From Buttiauxella brennerae ATCC 51605 (GTDB taxonomy: Bacteria; Pseudomonadota; Gammaproteobacteria; Enterobacterales; Enterobacteriaceae), in contig NZ_LXER01000020.1 of assembly GCF_001654925.1 (NCBI RefSeq), forward strand, positions 124,001 to 188,000: a stretch of 64,000 nucleotides of DNA, written 5' to 3'. The notes beneath the pieces are model-generated. The model had not been told where the DNA came from. It saw nothing but the letters and a program-made list of their open reading frames with translations, and made no database searches. How positions within the stretch are numbered: position 1 is the stretch's first letter; each line of letters opens with the position of its first letter. Below, one piece after another: positions 23,589 through 35,624 of this stretch. Both the position numbers and the translations under genes were made by a program.

Positions 23589-24131
23589 TTAAGGTAATAG
23601 GCCTTTGACGTCGATAGGCTTAGCTTCGTTTTCTGCTTCGCCCTTATCTTTGCCGTCGATTGCCATACCTGCCATCCGGTAGAAGTTATATTCCGGGTAT
23701 TTGCCCGGACCGGAGATCAACAGGTCCTCTTTTTCGTACACCAAATCCTGGCGCTTAAACTCGCCCAGTTCGAAATCTGGAGTGAGCTGAATGGCCGTGG
23801 TCGGGCACGCTTCTTCGCACAAGCCACAGAAAATGCAGCGCGAGAAGTTGATGCGGAAGAATTCTGGATACCAGCGGCCATCTTTCGTTTCTGCTTTTTG
23901 CAGCGAAATACAACCAACCGGGCAGGCAACCGCACACAGGTTACAAGCAACACAGCGCTCTGAACCGTCCGGATCGCGCGTCAGCACAATACGGCCACGG
24001 TAGCGCGGCGGTAAATAGACTGGCTCTTCCGGATACATCTGCGTTTCACGTTTGGCAAACGCGTGCAGACCAATCATCCAGATACTGCGTACCTGGGTGC
24101 CGAAACCAACCGCTAACTCTTTCAATGTCAT
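23589..24131 (-). CDS. nuoI: NADH:quinone oxidoreductase subunit I
   Basis: Peripheral-arm subunit carrying clusters N6a and N6b (two 4Fe-4S). The start [18 protein letters not shown] at 24131 gives 180 residues as in E. coli; the longer frame upstream is not conserved. Two ferredoxin motifs are seen, [16 protein letters not shown] (about residues 60-75) and [16 protein letters not shown] (about 99-114). Confidence 0.97.
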   Translation of the reverse strand: MTLKELAVGFGTQVRSIWMIGLHAFAKRETQMYPEEPVYLPPRYRGRIVLTRDPDGSERCVACNLCAVACPVGCISLQKAETKDGRWYPEFFRINFSRCIFCGLCEEACPTTAIQLTPDFELGEFKRQDLVYEKEDLLISGPGKYPEYNFYRMAGMAIDGKDKGEAENEAKPIDVKGLLP

Positions 24132-24145
24132 GGTTTTTTCACCCC

Positions 24146-25123
24146 TTATGGTGCCTGATAGAGAATGACCGCGGCGGTCACCAGCAGATTGATCAGTGTC
24201 AGCGGCAGGCAAATTTTCCAGCCAAACGACATCACCTGGTCATAACGCGGACGAGGCAACGATGCACGAATCAAAATGAACATCATCATGAAGAACGCAG
24301 TTTTCAGCGCAAACCAGATGAACGGTGGTAACCACGGGCCATGCCAGCCACCAAAGAACAGGGTGACAATCAGAGCTGAAACGGTAACGATGCCGATGTA
24401 CTCACCCACGAAGAACAGGCCGAATTTCATGCCTGAGTATTCGATGTGGTAACCATCTGCCAGTTCTTGTTCCGCTTCAGGTTGGTCAAATGGGTGACGG
24501 TGACAAACCGCAACGCCTGCGATGGCGAAGGTAACAAAGCCGAAGAACTGCGGAATCACGTTCCACAGGTTAGCCTGGTTATCAACGATATCGCCCATAT
24601 TAAACGAACCCGCCTGCGCAACAACGCCCATCAGGGAAAGACCGAGGAACACTTCGTAGCTGAGTGTCTGCGCGGAAGCACGCATCGCACCCAACAGCGA
24701 GTATTTGTTGTTACTTGACCAGCCAGCGAACAACACCGCGTAAACCGCGAGGCCAGCCAGCATCAGGAAGAACAAAATACCAATGTTCAGGTCGGCAACC
24801 ACCCAGTTCGGGCTAACTGGCACAATCGCAAAGGCCAGCAGCATCGAGGTGAAGGCAATCATCGGTGCCAGGGTAAAGATGACGCGGTCCGCAAAGCGCG
24901 GGGTCCAGTCTTCTTTAAAGAACATTTTGATCATGTCCGCGACTAACTGGAGCGAGCCGCCCCAGCCAACACGGTTAGGTCCGTAACGGTTCTGGAACAG
25001 GCCCAGCAAACGACGCTCACCGAAACTCATGAACGCGCCGCATGTCACCACGACCAGCAAGATAACGACAGCCTTGAGAATGCTCAGCAGAATGTCGATA
25101 ACATCCGGTGTTAACCAACTCAT
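24146..25123 (-). CDS. nuoH: NADH:quinone oxidoreductase subunit H
   Basis: Membrane subunit that forms most of the quinone chamber at the junction with the peripheral arm. It has 325 residues, as in E. coli. [20 protein letters not shown] near residues 35-54 and the acidic [25 protein letters not shown] loop near residues 210-230 are family signatures. It overlaps nuoG by 4 bp. Confidence 0.98.
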   Translation of the reverse strand: MSWLTPDVIDILLSILKAVVILLVVVTCGAFMSFGERRLLGLFQNRYGPNRVGWGGSLQLVADMIKMFFKEDWTPRFADRVIFTLAPMIAFTSMLLAFAIVPVSPNWVVADLNIGILFFLMLAGLAVYAVLFAGWSSNNKYSLLGAMRASAQTLSYEVFLGLSLMGVVAQAGSFNMGDIVDNQANLWNVIPQFFGFVTFAIAGVAVCHRHPFDQPEAEQELADGYHIEYSGMKFGLFFVGEYIGIVTVSALIVTLFFGGWHGPWLPPFIWFALKTAFFMMMFILIRASLPRPRYDQVMSFGWKICLPLTLINLLVTAAVILYQAP

Positions 25124-27843
25124 TGGCCAGCCTCCTGAAGATTTTCAAGACGAGCACCCGCCAGTACCGGAGCAATGCCAGGCATCCCCATCGGTAAACC
25201 AACCTGCCCTGCCGCCAGACCTTCGGAAAGTTGCAGCGGCAGACTCAGCGTCTGGCCTTCATAGCTAAACGAAATCAGGCTTCCGGCGTTCACGCCCAGT
25301 TTTGCAGCATCAGCCGGGTTCAGCTTGATATACGGCTCAGCCATACGGCTCTGGAAGACCGGAGAACGTTGTGACATTTCATCGCTACCAAACAGATGGT
25401 AATAAGGCGCAATACGCCACTTCCCGTCTTCCGCCTGGAAGGTTTCTGGCACGTCGGTGAAGAAATCAATCCCCGTTTCGGAGGCTTCAATCAGACGCAC
25501 ACCCGGGTCACCATGGCGCAGGTTGCCACCCACTTCGGCCTGGAATTTGTTCCATGCCTGCGGTGAGTTCCAGCCTGGTGCCCATGCAAATGGAATTTGC
25601 TGGCGGTTCGCAAGTGGGCTGTTGTTCCCTTCCATTGAGAAGGCGAACATCGTGTCTTTATCCTGCGGCTGGCGTGGTTCGTGCACGCTGATGTTAGCGC
25701 GCATAGCCGTACGGCCACTGGAGCGGATTGGAGAACGCGACAGTTTCTGACCACGGATACGGAAGCTGGCATCAGGTGCCGCATCTTTAATCCCGGCCAG
25801 TTGCGGCAGCGCTTTCACACAAGCATCGATAACATCGTCAAGCTGCGTCCAGTCCACTTCACGGCTTTGAACGGTGCTGTGCAGAGAATGCAACCAGCGC
25901 CAGCTTTCCAGCATCACAATGGACTGGTCATAGTAAGACGGGTCATAAACCTGGAAGAAGCGCTGTGCGCGGCCTTCGTTGTTAATCACCGTACCGTCGC
26001 TTTCGGCAAAGCTTGCGGTGGAAAGCACCAGGTGTGCTTTGTCCATAATAGCCGTGCGTTGATGGTCGATAACCATCACCAGCGGCGCTTTAGAAAGTGC
26101 TGCGTCAACACGTGCAGCAGAGGCATGGCGATGCAGATCGTTTTCCAGCACGACTACCGCATCGGCAGAACCGCTTTCCAGTTCGCTCAGTGCTTCTTCA
26201 AGAGAACCACCGCCGATAAGGCCTAGCCCAACACTGTTGACTGCGCGAGCAACCATAGTGATACCAACATCGGCACCACGGCCTTTCAGTGCTTTAGCCA
26301 CGTTTGCCGCAGCCTGAATCACCGCTTCGCTTCCGGCGTTAGTACCGGATACGATCAATGGTTTTTTCGCACCCGCCAGCGCTTGAACAATCACGTCGAC
26401 TTTATTTTTCAGGTCACGATCAAGTTCAACAGCTGGGGAACTGCTATCCAACGCGTGAGCAACCGCAAAGCCCAGACGTGCCTGATCTTCAACCGGCGCA
26501 CGGTAAGTCCATGCGGCGATATCATCCAGACGAGTGCTGTCGATATTGGTGACAAACAGCGGGTGTTTCGCGTGCTGGCCAATGTTCATGATCGCCGCAA
26601 TCTGCCAGTCAGCGACTTTCTGTGCTGCTGCCATTTCACGTGATTTGCCTTTAACAGCCTGACGCACAGCCAGTGCAACGCGCGCACCTGTTTGTGTAAT
26701 GTCTTCGCCTAAAACCAGAACCGCATCGTAGGTTTCGATTTCACGCAGTGCCGGAGTGTGAATGCCACTTTCTTGCAGCACTTTCAGCATCAGTTGCAGA
26801 CGCGCTTGTTCGCCCGTTGCGATACCGGTGTAGAAGTTATCCGCACCCACCAGCTCACGCAGCGCGAAGTTGCTTTCGACGCTGGCACGTGGGGATCCGA
26901 TACCGATCACTTTCTTCGACTGGCGCAGAATATCTGCCGCGCCCTGCATCGCTTGTTCAGCGTTCAGCGTGATCAGATCGTCGCCACGGCGCTGGATCGG
27001 CTGGCGTGGACGATCCTTCAGGTTGACGTAGCCATAACCGAAGCGGCCACGGTCACATAGGAAGTAGTGGTTCACGGTGCCGTTGTAACGGTTTTCGATA
27101 CGACGCAATTCACCGTAACGCTCACCAGGGCTTGTGTTACAGCCGATGCTGCACTGCTGGCAAATGCTTGGGGCGAACTGCATATCCCACTTACGGTTAT
27201 AACGCTCGGAGTGAGTTTTATCAGTGAATACACCGGTCGGGCAGATTTCTACCAGGTTACCGGAGAATTCGCTCTCAAGCGTGCCGTCTTCAGGGCGGCC
27301 GAAGTAGACGTTGTCGTGAGCGCCGTAAACACCCAAATCGGTGCCGTCAGCATAATCTTTGTAGTAACGCACACAGCGGTAACAAGCGATGCAGCGGTTC
27401 ATTTCGTGAGAGATGAACGGGCCGAGGTCCTGATTACGGTGAGTACGCTTGGTGAAACGGTAGCGACGGAAGCTATGACCGGTCATTACCGTCATATCTT
27501 GCAGGTGGCAGTTGCCGCCTTCTTCACATACCGGGCAGTCGTGTGGGTGGTTAGTCATCAACCATTCCACGACGCTTTCACGGAACTCTTTTGCTTCGCT
27601 GTCATCAATAGAGATGAACGTACCGTCAGAGGCAGGTGTCATACATGACATCACCAGGCGGCCACGAAGATCTTCTGCGTTCTGATATTGCTTCACCGCG
27701 CACTGGCGGCAAGCACCGACGCTACCAAGCGCCGGGTGCCAGCAAAAATAAGGAATATCAAGGCCGAGCGACAGACATGCTTGCAGCAGGTTGTCTGACC
27801 CGTTTACCTCATATTCTTTGCCGTCTACATGTATCGTAGCCAT
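25120..27843 (-). CDS. nuoG: NADH:quinone oxidoreductase subunit G
   Basis: Large iron-sulfur subunit of complex I. From the ATG at 27843 it is 907 residues ([15 protein letters not shown]); an alternative ATG three codons upstream is nearly in contact with its GGAAG, so the inner start has better spacing. The N-terminus has the 2Fe-2S cysteines [15 protein letters not shown], then [19 protein letters not shown], and the additional CQQCSIGC...CDRGR cysteines for cluster N7 found in E. coli-type enzymes. The rest is molybdopterin-oxidoreductase-like. A 204-bp spacer containing a palindromic element separates it from nuoF. Confidence 0.97.
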   Translation of the reverse strand: MATIHVDGKEYEVNGSDNLLQACLSLGLDIPYFCWHPALGSVGACRQCAVKQYQNAEDLRGRLVMSCMTPASDGTFISIDDSEAKEFRESVVEWLMTNHPHDCPVCEEGGNCHLQDMTVMTGHSFRRYRFTKRTHRNQDLGPFISHEMNRCIACYRCVRYYKDYADGTDLGVYGAHDNVYFGRPEDGTLESEFSGNLVEICPTGVFTDKTHSERYNRKWDMQFAPSICQQCSIGCNTSPGERYGELRRIENRYNGTVNHYFLCDRGRFGYGYVNLKDRPRQPIQRRGDDLITLNAEQAMQGAADILRQSKKVIGIGSPRASVESNFALRELVGADNFYTGIATGEQARLQLMLKVLQESGIHTPALREIETYDAVLVLGEDITQTGARVALAVRQAVKGKSREMAAAQKVADWQIAAIMNIGQHAKHPLFVTNIDSTRLDDIAAWTYRAPVEDQARLGFAVAHALDSSSPAVELDRDLKNKVDVIVQALAGAKKPLIVSGTNAGSEAVIQAAANVAKALKGRGADVGITMVARAVNSVGLGLIGGGSLEEALSELESGSADAVVVLENDLHRHASAARVDAALSKAPLVMVIDHQRTAIMDKAHLVLSTASFAESDGTVINNEGRAQRFFQVYDPSYYDQSIVMLESWRWLHSLHSTVQSREVDWTQLDDVIDACVKALPQLAGIKDAAPDASFRIRGQKLSRSPIRSSGRTAMRANISVHEPRQPQDKDTMFAFSMEGNNSPLANRQQIPFAWAPGWNSPQAWNKFQAEVGGNLRHGDPGVRLIEASETGIDFFTDVPETFQAEDGKWRIAPYYHLFGSDEMSQRSPVFQSRMAEPYIKLNPADAAKLGVNAGSLISFSYEGQTLSLPLQLSEGLAAGQVGLPMGMPGIAPVLAGARLENLQEAGQ

Positions 27844-27867
27844 AGTCAGCATGCTTCCAGTTGGCCC

Positions 27868-27987
27868 GAATAATCTTCGTCTTTCACACTGCGGTTGCGT
27901 TGGCTGCTCTCGCTCACCCTGGTCATTTAGTTAACTAAACTCCCAAGGATTCACTCCTTTGCCGCCTTGCCTCAGCACGAAATTCTT
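27868..27987. repeat. Palindromic dispersed element between nuoF and nuoG
   Basis: The element is centred on the perfect 14-bp palindrome TTTAGTTAACTAAA (27926-27939), with a left part GTTGGCTGC and a right part TTTGCCGCCTTGC then CACGAAATTCTT. It shares layout and sequence with the nuoA/nuoB copy at 32485-32597 (GTTGGCTGC, GGATTTACTC, TTGCCGCCTTGC, CGAATTCTT). It is a MITE-like or REP-like non-coding repeat; I cannot name the family with certainty. Confidence 0.75.
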
Positions 27988-28047
27988 GATTACTCTTTAG
28001 GCATTAATTATAAAATTTTTAACCTGCAAACTCAGTATTGCCAGGTG

Positions 28048-29388
28048 TTACCAGCGCGCTTTTAATAAGTTCGGTTGGATGCCAGCAATGGCACGCGTGT
28101 TACCGAAATCTTGTTTGGCAATGCCTGCTTCGAATTCGTCGCGGAAATATTTAATCGCACTCTGTAATGGCTCAACCGCACCTGGCGCATGCGCACAGAA
28201 GGTTTTACCCGGACCGAGGAAACGACACAGTTGCTCAAGTGTCTCGATATCCCCAGGCTGGCCTTCGCCACGCTCCAGCGCACGCAGAATTTTCACACTC
28301 CACGGCAGGCCATCACGGCAAGGTGTACACCAGCCGCAAGATTCACGGGAAAAGAACTCTTCCAGATTGCGCACCAACGGAACCATACCAATTTCATGGT
28401 CAACCGCCATCGCCAGCGCCGTACCTAAACGACTTCCCGCTTTACCGATGCTTTCGAATTCCATCGGCAGGTCAAGATGCGATTCGGTCAGGAAGTCTGT
28501 CCCTGCCCCGCCCGGCTGCCAGGCTTTGAATTTCAGGCCATCACGCATACCACCGGCATATTCTTCAAGAATCTCACGTGCGGTGGTACCGAACGGTAAT
28601 TCCCAGACACCTGGGTTTTTCACACGCCCGGAGAAGCCCATCAGCTTGGTGCCAGCATCTTTGCTGGTCGAAATGCCCTGATACCATTCCACGCCGTTGG
28701 CCAGAATCGCTGGCACGTTGCACAGAGTTTCAACGTTATTAACACACGTTGGTTTACCCCACACGCCGCTTGAGGCCGGGAATGGTGGTTTTGAACGAGG
28801 GTTAGCGCGGCGGCCTTCCAGGGAGTTAATCAATGCGGTTTCTTCACCACAGATATAACGCCCAGCACCGGTGTGCACGATAAGCTCAAAATCAAAACCA
28901 GAACCGAGAATGTTTTTGCCCAGCAAACCTGCTTCGGTTGCTTCAGCAATCGCGCGGCGCAAATGCACAGCAGCTTCGATGTACTCACCGCGCAGGAAGA
29001 TGTAACCGCGGTAGGCTTTCAGCGCGAATGCAGAAATCAGCATGCCTTCCACCAAAAGGTGCGGCAGTTGCTCCATCAGCAAACGGTCTTTATAGGTGCC
29101 GGGTTCCATTTCATCGGCGTTACACAGCAGGTAACGGATGTTCATGGACTCGTCTTTCGGCATCAGGCTCCACTTCAAACCAGTGGAAAAGCCCGCACCG
29201 CCGCGCCCTTTCAGGCCGGAGTCTTTAACGCGATTCACGACTTCGTCTGGTGCCAGGCCTGTCAACGCAAGACGCGCCCCTTCGTAGCCGTTTTTGCTGC
29301 GATATTCATCCAGCCAGACAGGCTGTTTGTCATCACGCAACCGCCAGGTCAGCGGATGGGTTTCGGCAGTACGAATAATCGTCTTCAT
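28048..29388 (-). CDS. nuoF: NADH:quinone oxidoreductase subunit F (NADH/FMN binding)
   Basis: Electron input subunit of complex I, holding FMN, the NADH site and cluster N3. It has 446 residues (445 in E. coli). [16 protein letters not shown] (about residues 60-75) is the nucleotide/FMN-binding loop. [12 protein letters not shown] plus a later Cys ([11 protein letters not shown]) ligate the 4Fe-4S. It overlaps nuoE by 4 bp. Confidence 0.98.
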   Translation of the reverse strand: MKTIIRTAETHPLTWRLRDDKQPVWLDEYRSKNGYEGARLALTGLAPDEVVNRVKDSGLKGRGGAGFSTGLKWSLMPKDESMNIRYLLCNADEMEPGTYKDRLLMEQLPHLLVEGMLISAFALKAYRGYIFLRGEYIEAAVHLRRAIAEATEAGLLGKNILGSGFDFELIVHTGAGRYICGEETALINSLEGRRANPRSKPPFPASSGVWGKPTCVNNVETLCNVPAILANGVEWYQGISTSKDAGTKLMGFSGRVKNPGVWELPFGTTAREILEEYAGGMRDGLKFKAWQPGGAGTDFLTESHLDLPMEFESIGKAGSRLGTALAMAVDHEIGMVPLVRNLEEFFSRESCGWCTPCRDGLPWSVKILRALERGEGQPGDIETLEQLCRFLGPGKTFCAHAPGAVEPLQSAIKYFRDEFEAGIAKQDFGNTRAIAGIQPNLLKARW

Positions 29389-29885
29389 TTATACTGCTCC
29401 AGCAAATCAGGGATTGCTTCCGGCGTCAGATAGCTGTGAGTGTCCTCATCAATCATCATGGTCGGCCCTTTGTCGCAGTTACCCAGACAGCAGGTTGGCA
29501 GCAGGGTAAAGCGACCATCAAACGTGGTTTGACCCGGTTTGATGTCCAGTTTTGCTTCAATAGCAGACTGAATGCCCTGATAGCCAGTAATGTGGCAAAC
29601 CACGCTGTCGCAATAGCGAATCACGTGGCGACCAACCGGCTGGCGGAAGATCTGACTATAGAATGTGGCAACACCTTCTACGTCGCTGGCTGGAATGCCC
29701 AGAACTTCAGCGATGGCATAAATAGCGCCGTCAGGCACCCAGCCACGCTGTTTCTGAACAATTTTCAGCGCTTCAATAGAAGCTGCGCGAGCATCTTCGT
29801 AATGATGTTTTTCGTGCTCAATCGCATCACGCTCGACTTGACTCAGCTCAAAGGCTTCTGCCTGGGGTTGTTGTTTATCGTGCAT
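29385..29885 (-). CDS. nuoE: NADH:quinone oxidoreductase subunit E
   Basis: Thioredoxin-fold subunit with the off-pathway 2Fe-2S cluster N1a. It has 166 residues, as in E. coli. Cysteine ligands are visible in [11 protein letters not shown] and [13 protein letters not shown] (about residues 91-140). Only two bases separate its start from the nuoC stop. Confidence 0.97.
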   Translation of the reverse strand: MHDKQQPQAEAFELSQVERDAIEHEKHHYEDARAASIEALKIVQKQRGWVPDGAIYAIAEVLGIPASDVEGVATFYSQIFRQPVGRHVIRYCDSVVCHITGYQGIQSAIEAKLDIKPGQTTFDGRFTLLPTCCLGNCDKGPTMMIDEDTHSYLTPEAIPDLLEQYK

Positions 29886-29887
29886 AG

Positions 29888-31687
29888 TTAGCGATCCACA
29901 TCAGACATTACAAAATCGATACTACCCAGATAGACAATCAGGTCAGAAACCAGACTGCCGCGGATCGCCGACGGGATTTGCTGCAAGTGCGCAAAGCTCG
30001 GGGTACGAATACGGGTACGGTAGCTCATAGTGCTGCCGTCGCTGGTCAGGTAGTAACTGTTAATCCCTTTGGTCGCCTCAATCATCTGGAAGGATTCGTT
30101 AGCCGGCATAACCGGGCCCCACGAAACCTGCAGGAAGTGAGTGATCAGGGTCTCGATATGTTGCAGCGTGCGCTCTTTCGGCGGCGGCGTTGTCAGCGGG
30201 TGGTCAGCTTTGAACGGGCCAGCAGGCATGTTTTTCAGGCACTGCTCAAGAATGCGCAAACTCTGGCGAAGCTCTTCAACTTTCAGCATCACACGGGTGT
30301 AGCAGTCACTGATGCCACCGCCGACCGGGATTTCGAAGTCGAAGTTTTCATAACCAGAGTAAGGACGAGCTTTACGGATATCGAAATCAACACCCGTTGC
30401 GCGCAGGCCAGCACCGGTAGTGCCCCACTCTAGCGCTTCTTTCTTACCGTAAGCAGCAACGCCCTGTGAACGACCTTTCAAAATGGTGTTACGCAGTGCT
30501 GCTTTCTCGTAGGAATCCAGACGTTTTGGCATCCAGTCGAGGAACTCTTTTAGCAAGCGCTCCCAGCCGTTTGGCAAGTCATGTGCCACACCGCCGATAC
30601 GGAACCAGGCCGGGTGCATACGGAAACCGGTAATCGCTTCGACCAGGTCATAGATTTTCTGACGGTCGGTAAAGGCGAAGAACACCGGAGTCATCGCGCC
30701 CACGTCCTGAATAAACGTAGAGATGTACAGCAAGTGGCTGTTAATACGGAACAGTTCGGACAACATGACGCGAATAACGTCTACACGTTCAGGAACCTTG
30801 ATACCCGCCAGTTTTTCAACCGCCAGCACGTATGGCATTTCGTTTACGCAGCCGCCGAGGTATTCGATACGGTCGGTATACGGAATGTAGCTGTGCCAGG
30901 ACTGACGCTCACCCATTTTCTCAGCGCCACGGTGGTGGTAACCGATGTCCGGTACGCAATCGACAATCTCTTCACCGTCGAGTTGCAGAACGATACGGAA
31001 TGCACCATGCGCGGATGGGTGGTTTGGACCGAGGTTTAGGAACATGAAATCTTCATGCTCGCTGCTGCGCTTCATGCCCCACTCTTCAGGCTTGAAGGTC
31101 AACGCTTCCATCTCGAGGTCTTCTTTCTGTTTGGTCAATTCAAACGGATCGAACTCGGTGGCACGCGCCGGGTAGTCTTTACGCAGCGGATGGCCTTCCC
31201 ACGTTGATGGCATCATGATGCGCGTCAGGTGCGGGTGACCATTAAAGGTGATGCCAAACATTTCCCAGGTTTCACGCTCATACCAGTTAGCGTTCGGGAA
31301 CAGTTTGGTAATTGTTGGCACGTTCAGGTCGTTTTCAGACAGCGCCACCTTGAGCATGATATCGCGGTTGCGATCGATGGAAATCAGGTGGTAGAAAACG
31401 GAAAAATCCGCAGCCGGTAAACCGTTGCGGTGAGTGCGAAGACGTTCGTCCATGCCATGCAGGTCAAACAACATGACGAAGGGTTTCGGTAGTCTTTTTA
31501 AGAAGTCGACAATTTCCAGTAACTGTTCGCGCTTAACCCAGACCACCGGAACACCGGTACGGGTTGGCTGAACAGTAAAGGCATCCGGCCCAAAACGGTT
31601 ACGCAGTTCGCCAATAACCGGATCATCTAAATGGTCACGGGTTTGCCAGGCTTCCTGGTTGGCATCATGCGCGGTTAAATCGGTCAT
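29888..31687 (-). CDS. nuoC: NADH:quinone oxidoreductase subunit CD (fused)
   Basis: Fused NuoC-NuoD subunit of the Q-module, the enterobacterial arrangement. From the ATG at 31687 ([21 protein letters not shown] four bases upstream) it has 599 residues; an ATG four codons earlier is also used in annotations of E. coli. The N-terminal 30-kDa domain has [20 protein letters not shown] and HPLRKDYP. The 49-kDa part has [13 protein letters not shown], whose His lines the quinone cavity, and a C-terminal [12 protein letters not shown]. Confidence 0.97.
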   Translation of the reverse strand: MTDLTAHDANQEAWQTRDHLDDPVIGELRNRFGPDAFTVQPTRTGVPVVWVKREQLLEIVDFLKRLPKPFVMLFDLHGMDERLRTHRNGLPAADFSVFYHLISIDRNRDIMLKVALSENDLNVPTITKLFPNANWYERETWEMFGITFNGHPHLTRIMMPSTWEGHPLRKDYPARATEFDPFELTKQKEDLEMEALTFKPEEWGMKRSSEHEDFMFLNLGPNHPSAHGAFRIVLQLDGEEIVDCVPDIGYHHRGAEKMGERQSWHSYIPYTDRIEYLGGCVNEMPYVLAVEKLAGIKVPERVDVIRVMLSELFRINSHLLYISTFIQDVGAMTPVFFAFTDRQKIYDLVEAITGFRMHPAWFRIGGVAHDLPNGWERLLKEFLDWMPKRLDSYEKAALRNTILKGRSQGVAAYGKKEALEWGTTGAGLRATGVDFDIRKARPYSGYENFDFEIPVGGGISDCYTRVMLKVEELRQSLRILEQCLKNMPAGPFKADHPLTTPPPKERTLQHIETLITHFLQVSWGPVMPANESFQMIEATKGINSYYLTSDGSTMSYRTRIRTPSFAHLQQIPSAIRGSLVSDLIVYLGSIDFVMSDVDR

Positions 31688-31788
31688 AATTCTCACCATT
31701 GCAAATGGTACGTGGTGACTGTCGGTCAGCGGCTTCGCGCTAATATTATTGATATGCGAAGTAAACTCACGCGGACCACAGGCGCAAA

Positions 31789-32463
31789 TTAAATCTCGTC
31801 TGGCGACCTAAGATTAGTGACTGCAATACGCTCGCCGCGTTTACGCTCGCGCTCTGATTGCATGTTGGCGCGATACACGCCCTGATCACCAACCACCCAA
31901 GACAGTGGACGACGCTCTTTACCAATGGATTCTTGCAGCAGCATCAGAGCCTGCATGTAAGCTTCCGGACGCGGTGGACAACCTGGGATGTAAACATCGA
32001 CAGGCAGGAATTTATCCACACCCTGCACGACGGAATAGATGTCGTACATGCCGCCTGAGTTGGCGCAGGCACCCATCGAGATAACCCATTTTGGCTCAAG
32101 CATTTGGTCATAAAGGCGCTGAATGACGGGAGCCATTTTGGTAAAGCAGGTCCCTGCAATAACCATCAGATCGGCCTGACGCGGAGAAGCACGCAGTACT
32201 TCGGCACCAAAACGTGCCACGTCATGTACGGCGGTAAACGAGGTCACCATCTCAACGTAGCAGCAAGAAAGGCCAAAGTTATAAGGCCAAATTGAGTTTT
32301 TACGCCCCCAGTTCACCATATCGTGCATGGCATGTTCGAGCTTGCCCATGTACACACTACGGTTGATTTCTTGATCAAGAGGATCGGTTACGATCTCCTG
32401 TTTTTGCAGGGGGTAACGGTCGTTCTCACCGTCGGGGTCTATGCGGGTGAGCGTATAGTCCAT
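31789..32463 (-). CDS. nuoB: NADH:quinone oxidoreductase subunit B
   Basis: Carries cluster N2, the last 4Fe-4S before quinone. It has 224 residues against 220 in E. coli. The difference is a four-residue longer segment before DMVNWGRKN ([14 protein letters not shown]), at the flexible N-terminus. Ligands include the tandem Cys pair in GLSCCYVEM, Cys in [10 protein letters not shown] and Cys in [11 protein letters not shown]. It is separated from nuoA by a palindromic element. Confidence 0.97.
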   Translation of the reverse strand: MDYTLTRIDPDGENDRYPLQKQEIVTDPLDQEINRSVYMGKLEHAMHDMVNWGRKNSIWPYNFGLSCCYVEMVTSFTAVHDVARFGAEVLRASPRQADLMVIAGTCFTKMAPVIQRLYDQMLEPKWVISMGACANSGGMYDIYSVVQGVDKFLPVDVYIPGCPPRPEAYMQALMLLQESIGKERRPLSWVVGDQGVYRANMQSERERKRGERIAVTNLRSPDEI

Positions 32464-32484
32464 CTTATTGCCTCATTTTATGCT

Positions 32485-32597
32485 CGTTATAATTCAATTT
32501 ACAGCGGTGTTGGCTGCGTTCATAAACCCCAATTACTTACCTAAGTAAGCTCATGGGATTTACTCGCTTGCCGCCTTGCTGTAATCCGAATTCTTTA
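32485..32597. repeat. Palindromic dispersed element overlapping the nuoA 3' end
   Basis: On the minus strand the element runs from GAATTCGGATTACAGC to GCTGTAAATTGAATT, imperfect terminal inverted repeats around a near-perfect central palindrome (CTTACCTAAGTAAG, 32536-32549). It shares its GCAAGGCGGCAA and GCAGCCAAC blocks with the nuoF/nuoG copy. Its first 40 bp are translated as the end of nuoA and the stop codon lies inside it. Confidence 0.8.
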
Positions 32598-33048
32598 GAG
32601 CATCTTGCGTATGACGGTTAGTAATACTGTCGGTTTCCGGGTTGATTTGGGCACGGCGCGAACGCGCAGGAGTCCAATCAAGCGCGCCAATACGCACCAG
32701 ATACACCAGGCCTGCCAGTAGCACTAAAATGAAAATTGCGGCCTCAACGAAACCTACCCATCCGCTTTCACGGATAGAAACTGACCACGCATAGAGATAC
32801 AAGGCTTCCACGTCAAAAATAACGAAGAACATGGCAACCAGGTAAAACTTGGCAGATAGGCGTAAGCGCGCTGTACCAACTGAGTCAATACCTGACTCGA
32901 AGGGAGTGTTTTTGTGCCGACCCTTAGCTCTCCCGCCAAGGAACCAGGCCCCGAGAAGCATTACGCAACACAGGCCTATGGCAACAATAAGAAAGACTGC
33001 GAACGCCCAATGGTGAGCGATAACTTCAGTGGATGTTGACATACTCAT
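32560..33048 (-). CDS. nuoA: NADH:quinone oxidoreductase subunit A
   Basis: Three-helix membrane subunit, first gene of the nuo operon. It has 162 residues against 147 in E. coli. The two agree up to [10 protein letters not shown]; after that this protein continues [17 protein letters not shown]. The last dozen or so codons fall within the palindromic element at 32485-32597, so the extension is repeat-derived. [37 protein letters not shown] (residues 48-84) contains the conserved loop and the acidic residues at the quinone-site entrance. Confidence 0.97.
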   Translation of the reverse strand: MSMSTSTEVIAHHWAFAVFLIVAIGLCCVMLLGAWFLGGRAKGRHKNTPFESGIDSVGTARLRLSAKFYLVAMFFVIFDVEALYLYAWSVSIRESGWVGFVEAAIFILVLLAGLVYLVRIGALDWTPARSRRAQINPETDSITNRHTQDALKNSDYSKAASE

Positions 33049-33677
33049 TGCTTACTCATCAAAAGTGGCGCCAAAGTCTCTGCTCTTGCTGGCAGATGAA
33101 CACCACATCGATTCATGGGGAGGAACAATAAACCTTACAATAACTGCCGGAATCAAAACTTTACCAGCAAATTGATGGGGTTTTTTACTCCTTTCTATAA
33201 CCTTTTGTCAACTTTAACAAAAGTATCCACACATTAATTTACATCAACCCAAGTTCATTAACATTTAGTGCGTTAAAAGCTGGTAACGTCAGGTTACTAA
33301 CTCGTTTTTAATGAAGGTGAATCGTGTCCGTTAAGGAGGAAAAAAATAACTACTGCTCTATTTTGGCAGGAAATCTCAACTATTCATCCCCCCATTAGGA
33401 AGTATTTTCTTGATCTGAGACACGCTTTTGTTAATCCATATCAAAAACCAACAACATTGCAGCGTGTTTTTTAACATTTAAACAGGAGTTGATTCGCAGA
33501 AAAGGTGCAGAAGGCTGATAACAAGGGAGGAATGAAGTCGTTTGTTTTAAAACATGTTTTTACAAATTAGCAATAAATACAACTTGCACTGATTAAAAAA
33601 CAAGCCATTGAGACGAAAAACAGCCTCAATGACCTATTTTAGAATTTCATATTTTGTTACGAACAAATCGGGTGGTG
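33049..33677. promoter_or_regulatory. nuo operon control region
   Basis: No gene is seen in this 629-bp AT-rich stretch between nuoA and the lrhA stop. Several TTAAC/GTTAA half-sites, the kind bound by ArcA, are visible at about 33214, 33258, 33272, 33430 and 33471. ArcA, NarL and Fis control of nuo is known in E. coli; the assignment of these sites is inference. LrhA is also a documented regulator of nuo in E. coli and is encoded next door. Confidence 0.55.
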
Positions 33678-34613
33678 CTATTCGAAATCACGTTCCATTA
33701 ACACAGTGCCATCATCTTCATCAGTTGAAGGCAGATAGCGATATGGATTTGGGTTAGATTCCAGAGCACTAAAGATGGCCTGCGCTAAATCGTTACTGGT
33801 TTGCAGATTACGGCACAACAGATATTCCGTATCCGGTATCAATGGCAAGCCATCGACAGCACCCAGCACGCGCAGCTCAGGGCTCATCATTTCTACAGGA
33901 CGAGCCGTCACACCCAGGCCAGCTTTCACCGCGGCGCGCACAGCAGATAGCGTTGAAGCAACATAAGCAATGCGCCACGGAATGCGCTCTGCGTTCAAAT
34001 GCTCAAGCATCATATCGCGGTAAGGGCTCGGATCGTCGAGCATGACTAAAGGTACTGTTTCACCTTTCTGGAATACATAATCCGCAGCGCAGTACCATAA
34101 CGTCGGCGAAGTACGTAAAACAATGGACTCAAAATGTTCCGGTTTCGCCGTAGTGACAACCAAATCAACTTCCTGCTGGTTGAGCATTTCGGCCATAAAC
34201 GGGTTACGTTTAACGCGCACATCCAACGCCAGCTTAGGATAGACAGAGCTTATCCGGTTAAGCAGGTATGGCAGGATAGTATCCGCGGTTTCATCAGATG
34301 CACCGATAGTCAGCACACCTTGTAAATTGCTAAACATTAACGATGTACATGCTTCATCATTAAAACGCAGAATTTTTCGCGCATAACCCAGAAGCTGAAT
34401 ACCGTGCTCTGTCAAAAGCTTGTTACGGCCATGACGAGCAAAAAGCTCTTTCCCTACTAACTGTTCCAGACGCTGCATCTGCTGGCTAACAGCCGATTGA
34501 GTACGGCAAACCGCAACGGCTGCTGCCGCAAAAGTATTCAGATCCGCTACGGCGACAAAAGTCCTCAGCAGATCGAGGTCGAGATTAAGTATCGGACGAT
34601 TTGCGTTAATCAT
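33678..34613 (-). CDS. lrhA: LysR-type regulator LrhA
   Basis: LysR-family transcription factor that in E. coli represses flagellar and fimbrial genes and affects RpoS; a homologue of PecT/HexA. It has 311 residues (312 in E. coli). The winged helix-turn-helix is at residues 20-60 ([37 protein letters not shown]), followed by a periplasmic-binding-protein-like effector domain. It is encoded immediately upstream of nuo on the same strand. Confidence 0.96.
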   Translation of the reverse strand: MINANRPILNLDLDLLRTFVAVADLNTFAAAAVAVCRTQSAVSQQMQRLEQLVGKELFARHGRNKLLTEHGIQLLGYARKILRFNDEACTSLMFSNLQGVLTIGASDETADTILPYLLNRISSVYPKLALDVRVKRNPFMAEMLNQQEVDLVVTTAKPEHFESIVLRTSPTLWYCAADYVFQKGETVPLVMLDDPSPYRDMMLEHLNAERIPWRIAYVASTLSAVRAAVKAGLGVTARPVEMMSPELRVLGAVDGLPLIPDTEYLLCRNLQTSNDLAQAIFSALESNPNPYRYLPSTDEDDGTVLMERDFE

Positions 34614-35624
34614 ATTTTTTTCACTAGTAGGTTGCTCTTACGAGTCTGCCTTAGTTTTATTGCTGTGATTTATCAAAAAGATAAAGCAATTCCCTTTTAC
34701 AGAACGTCTCCTGAGGGAGAGCACCGTCATCCTGACAGCCGTTCTGACTTTTTTTATTTTCATGCATTCAGACTTACGTGAATCAATAATGTGACGCACG
34801 TATTCCTGGAGATATTATACCGACACAAACAACATACAAACATTCGTCTTAACGTACTAGTCACTTAAATTAAAACTGAGTAATTATTGTAAATCCAGTT
34901 CAATACTGAGTTTTATTTATTCAACTTACTGTGACAACGAGGGATACGTATGATGAAAACGCACTTTTAGCCACTGCACTATGCTGGCAATTGCCAGGTC
35001 ATAACGGCCATATACGAACCAGCAATAAAACATAAGGTTACGTAATATTCAGCAAAAGTACTTACCATTTTCAGTAGCGTATCTTACCGTAAATCGTAGT
35101 AAGTCATAACTTTTGTTGCGAATTATCTGATCTCATTCTATTTTTTTAATTCATTCTTCAGTTGAGTAAACACTAAAGCTTCAGATGGCTTCTGATGTAA
35201 ACAGAAGCAACTTAACTCTATTCATTGTTTATATAAATCACATTCCCAGTTAATTTTACATACATATTATTAACTCCCGTTAATGCATTCACTTTAACCT
35301 TAAGCATGAATATTCAATTTTCCTTAACTATTACTCAATTTAATACGCAAAACGATCAGCATCACTCACTACAATCGCTGCGATCAGGCAGTTAATTGAA
35401 TCAGAAATAACACCGTTAGTTATATTTTTTATCGCATAATGAACAACCTACAGAATATAACGCCGCAAAATTGCTATTCAGTTCATTTTTTCACTTTCCT
35501 TACCTTTAAAAGATTAATTGCGTTTCCACGCTTCGACAACCTTCAAATCTGCGCGTGTCAGGAGTACATTGTTGCCTGGTCGCTTCCACGGCAGGAAGTG
35601 GCGCTAACATTTAAGGTCAGGTTC
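34614..35624. other. Long AT-rich lrhA/alaA intergenic region
   Basis: This 1011-bp region between divergent lrhA and alaA has no convincing ORF. It is visibly AT-rich and would hold the long lrhA leader and the alaA promoter. A hairpin with arms CAGAACG (34700-34706) and CGTTCTG (34740-34746) is followed on the plus strand by ACTTTTTTTATTTT, which looks like an intrinsic terminator opposite to lrhA transcription. An unannotated small RNA is possible but not demonstrated. Confidence 0.5.
34700..34760 (+). terminator. Terminator-like hairpin upstream of lrhA, plus strand
   Basis: A 7-bp closing stem (CAGAACG/CGTTCTG) encloses an interior with short extra pairing (CCTGAGGGAGAG region) and is followed by seven consecutive T then ATTTT. 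No plus-strand gene precedes it, so it would end either an unannotated short RNA or antisense transcription across the lrhA leader. Confidence 0.45.
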
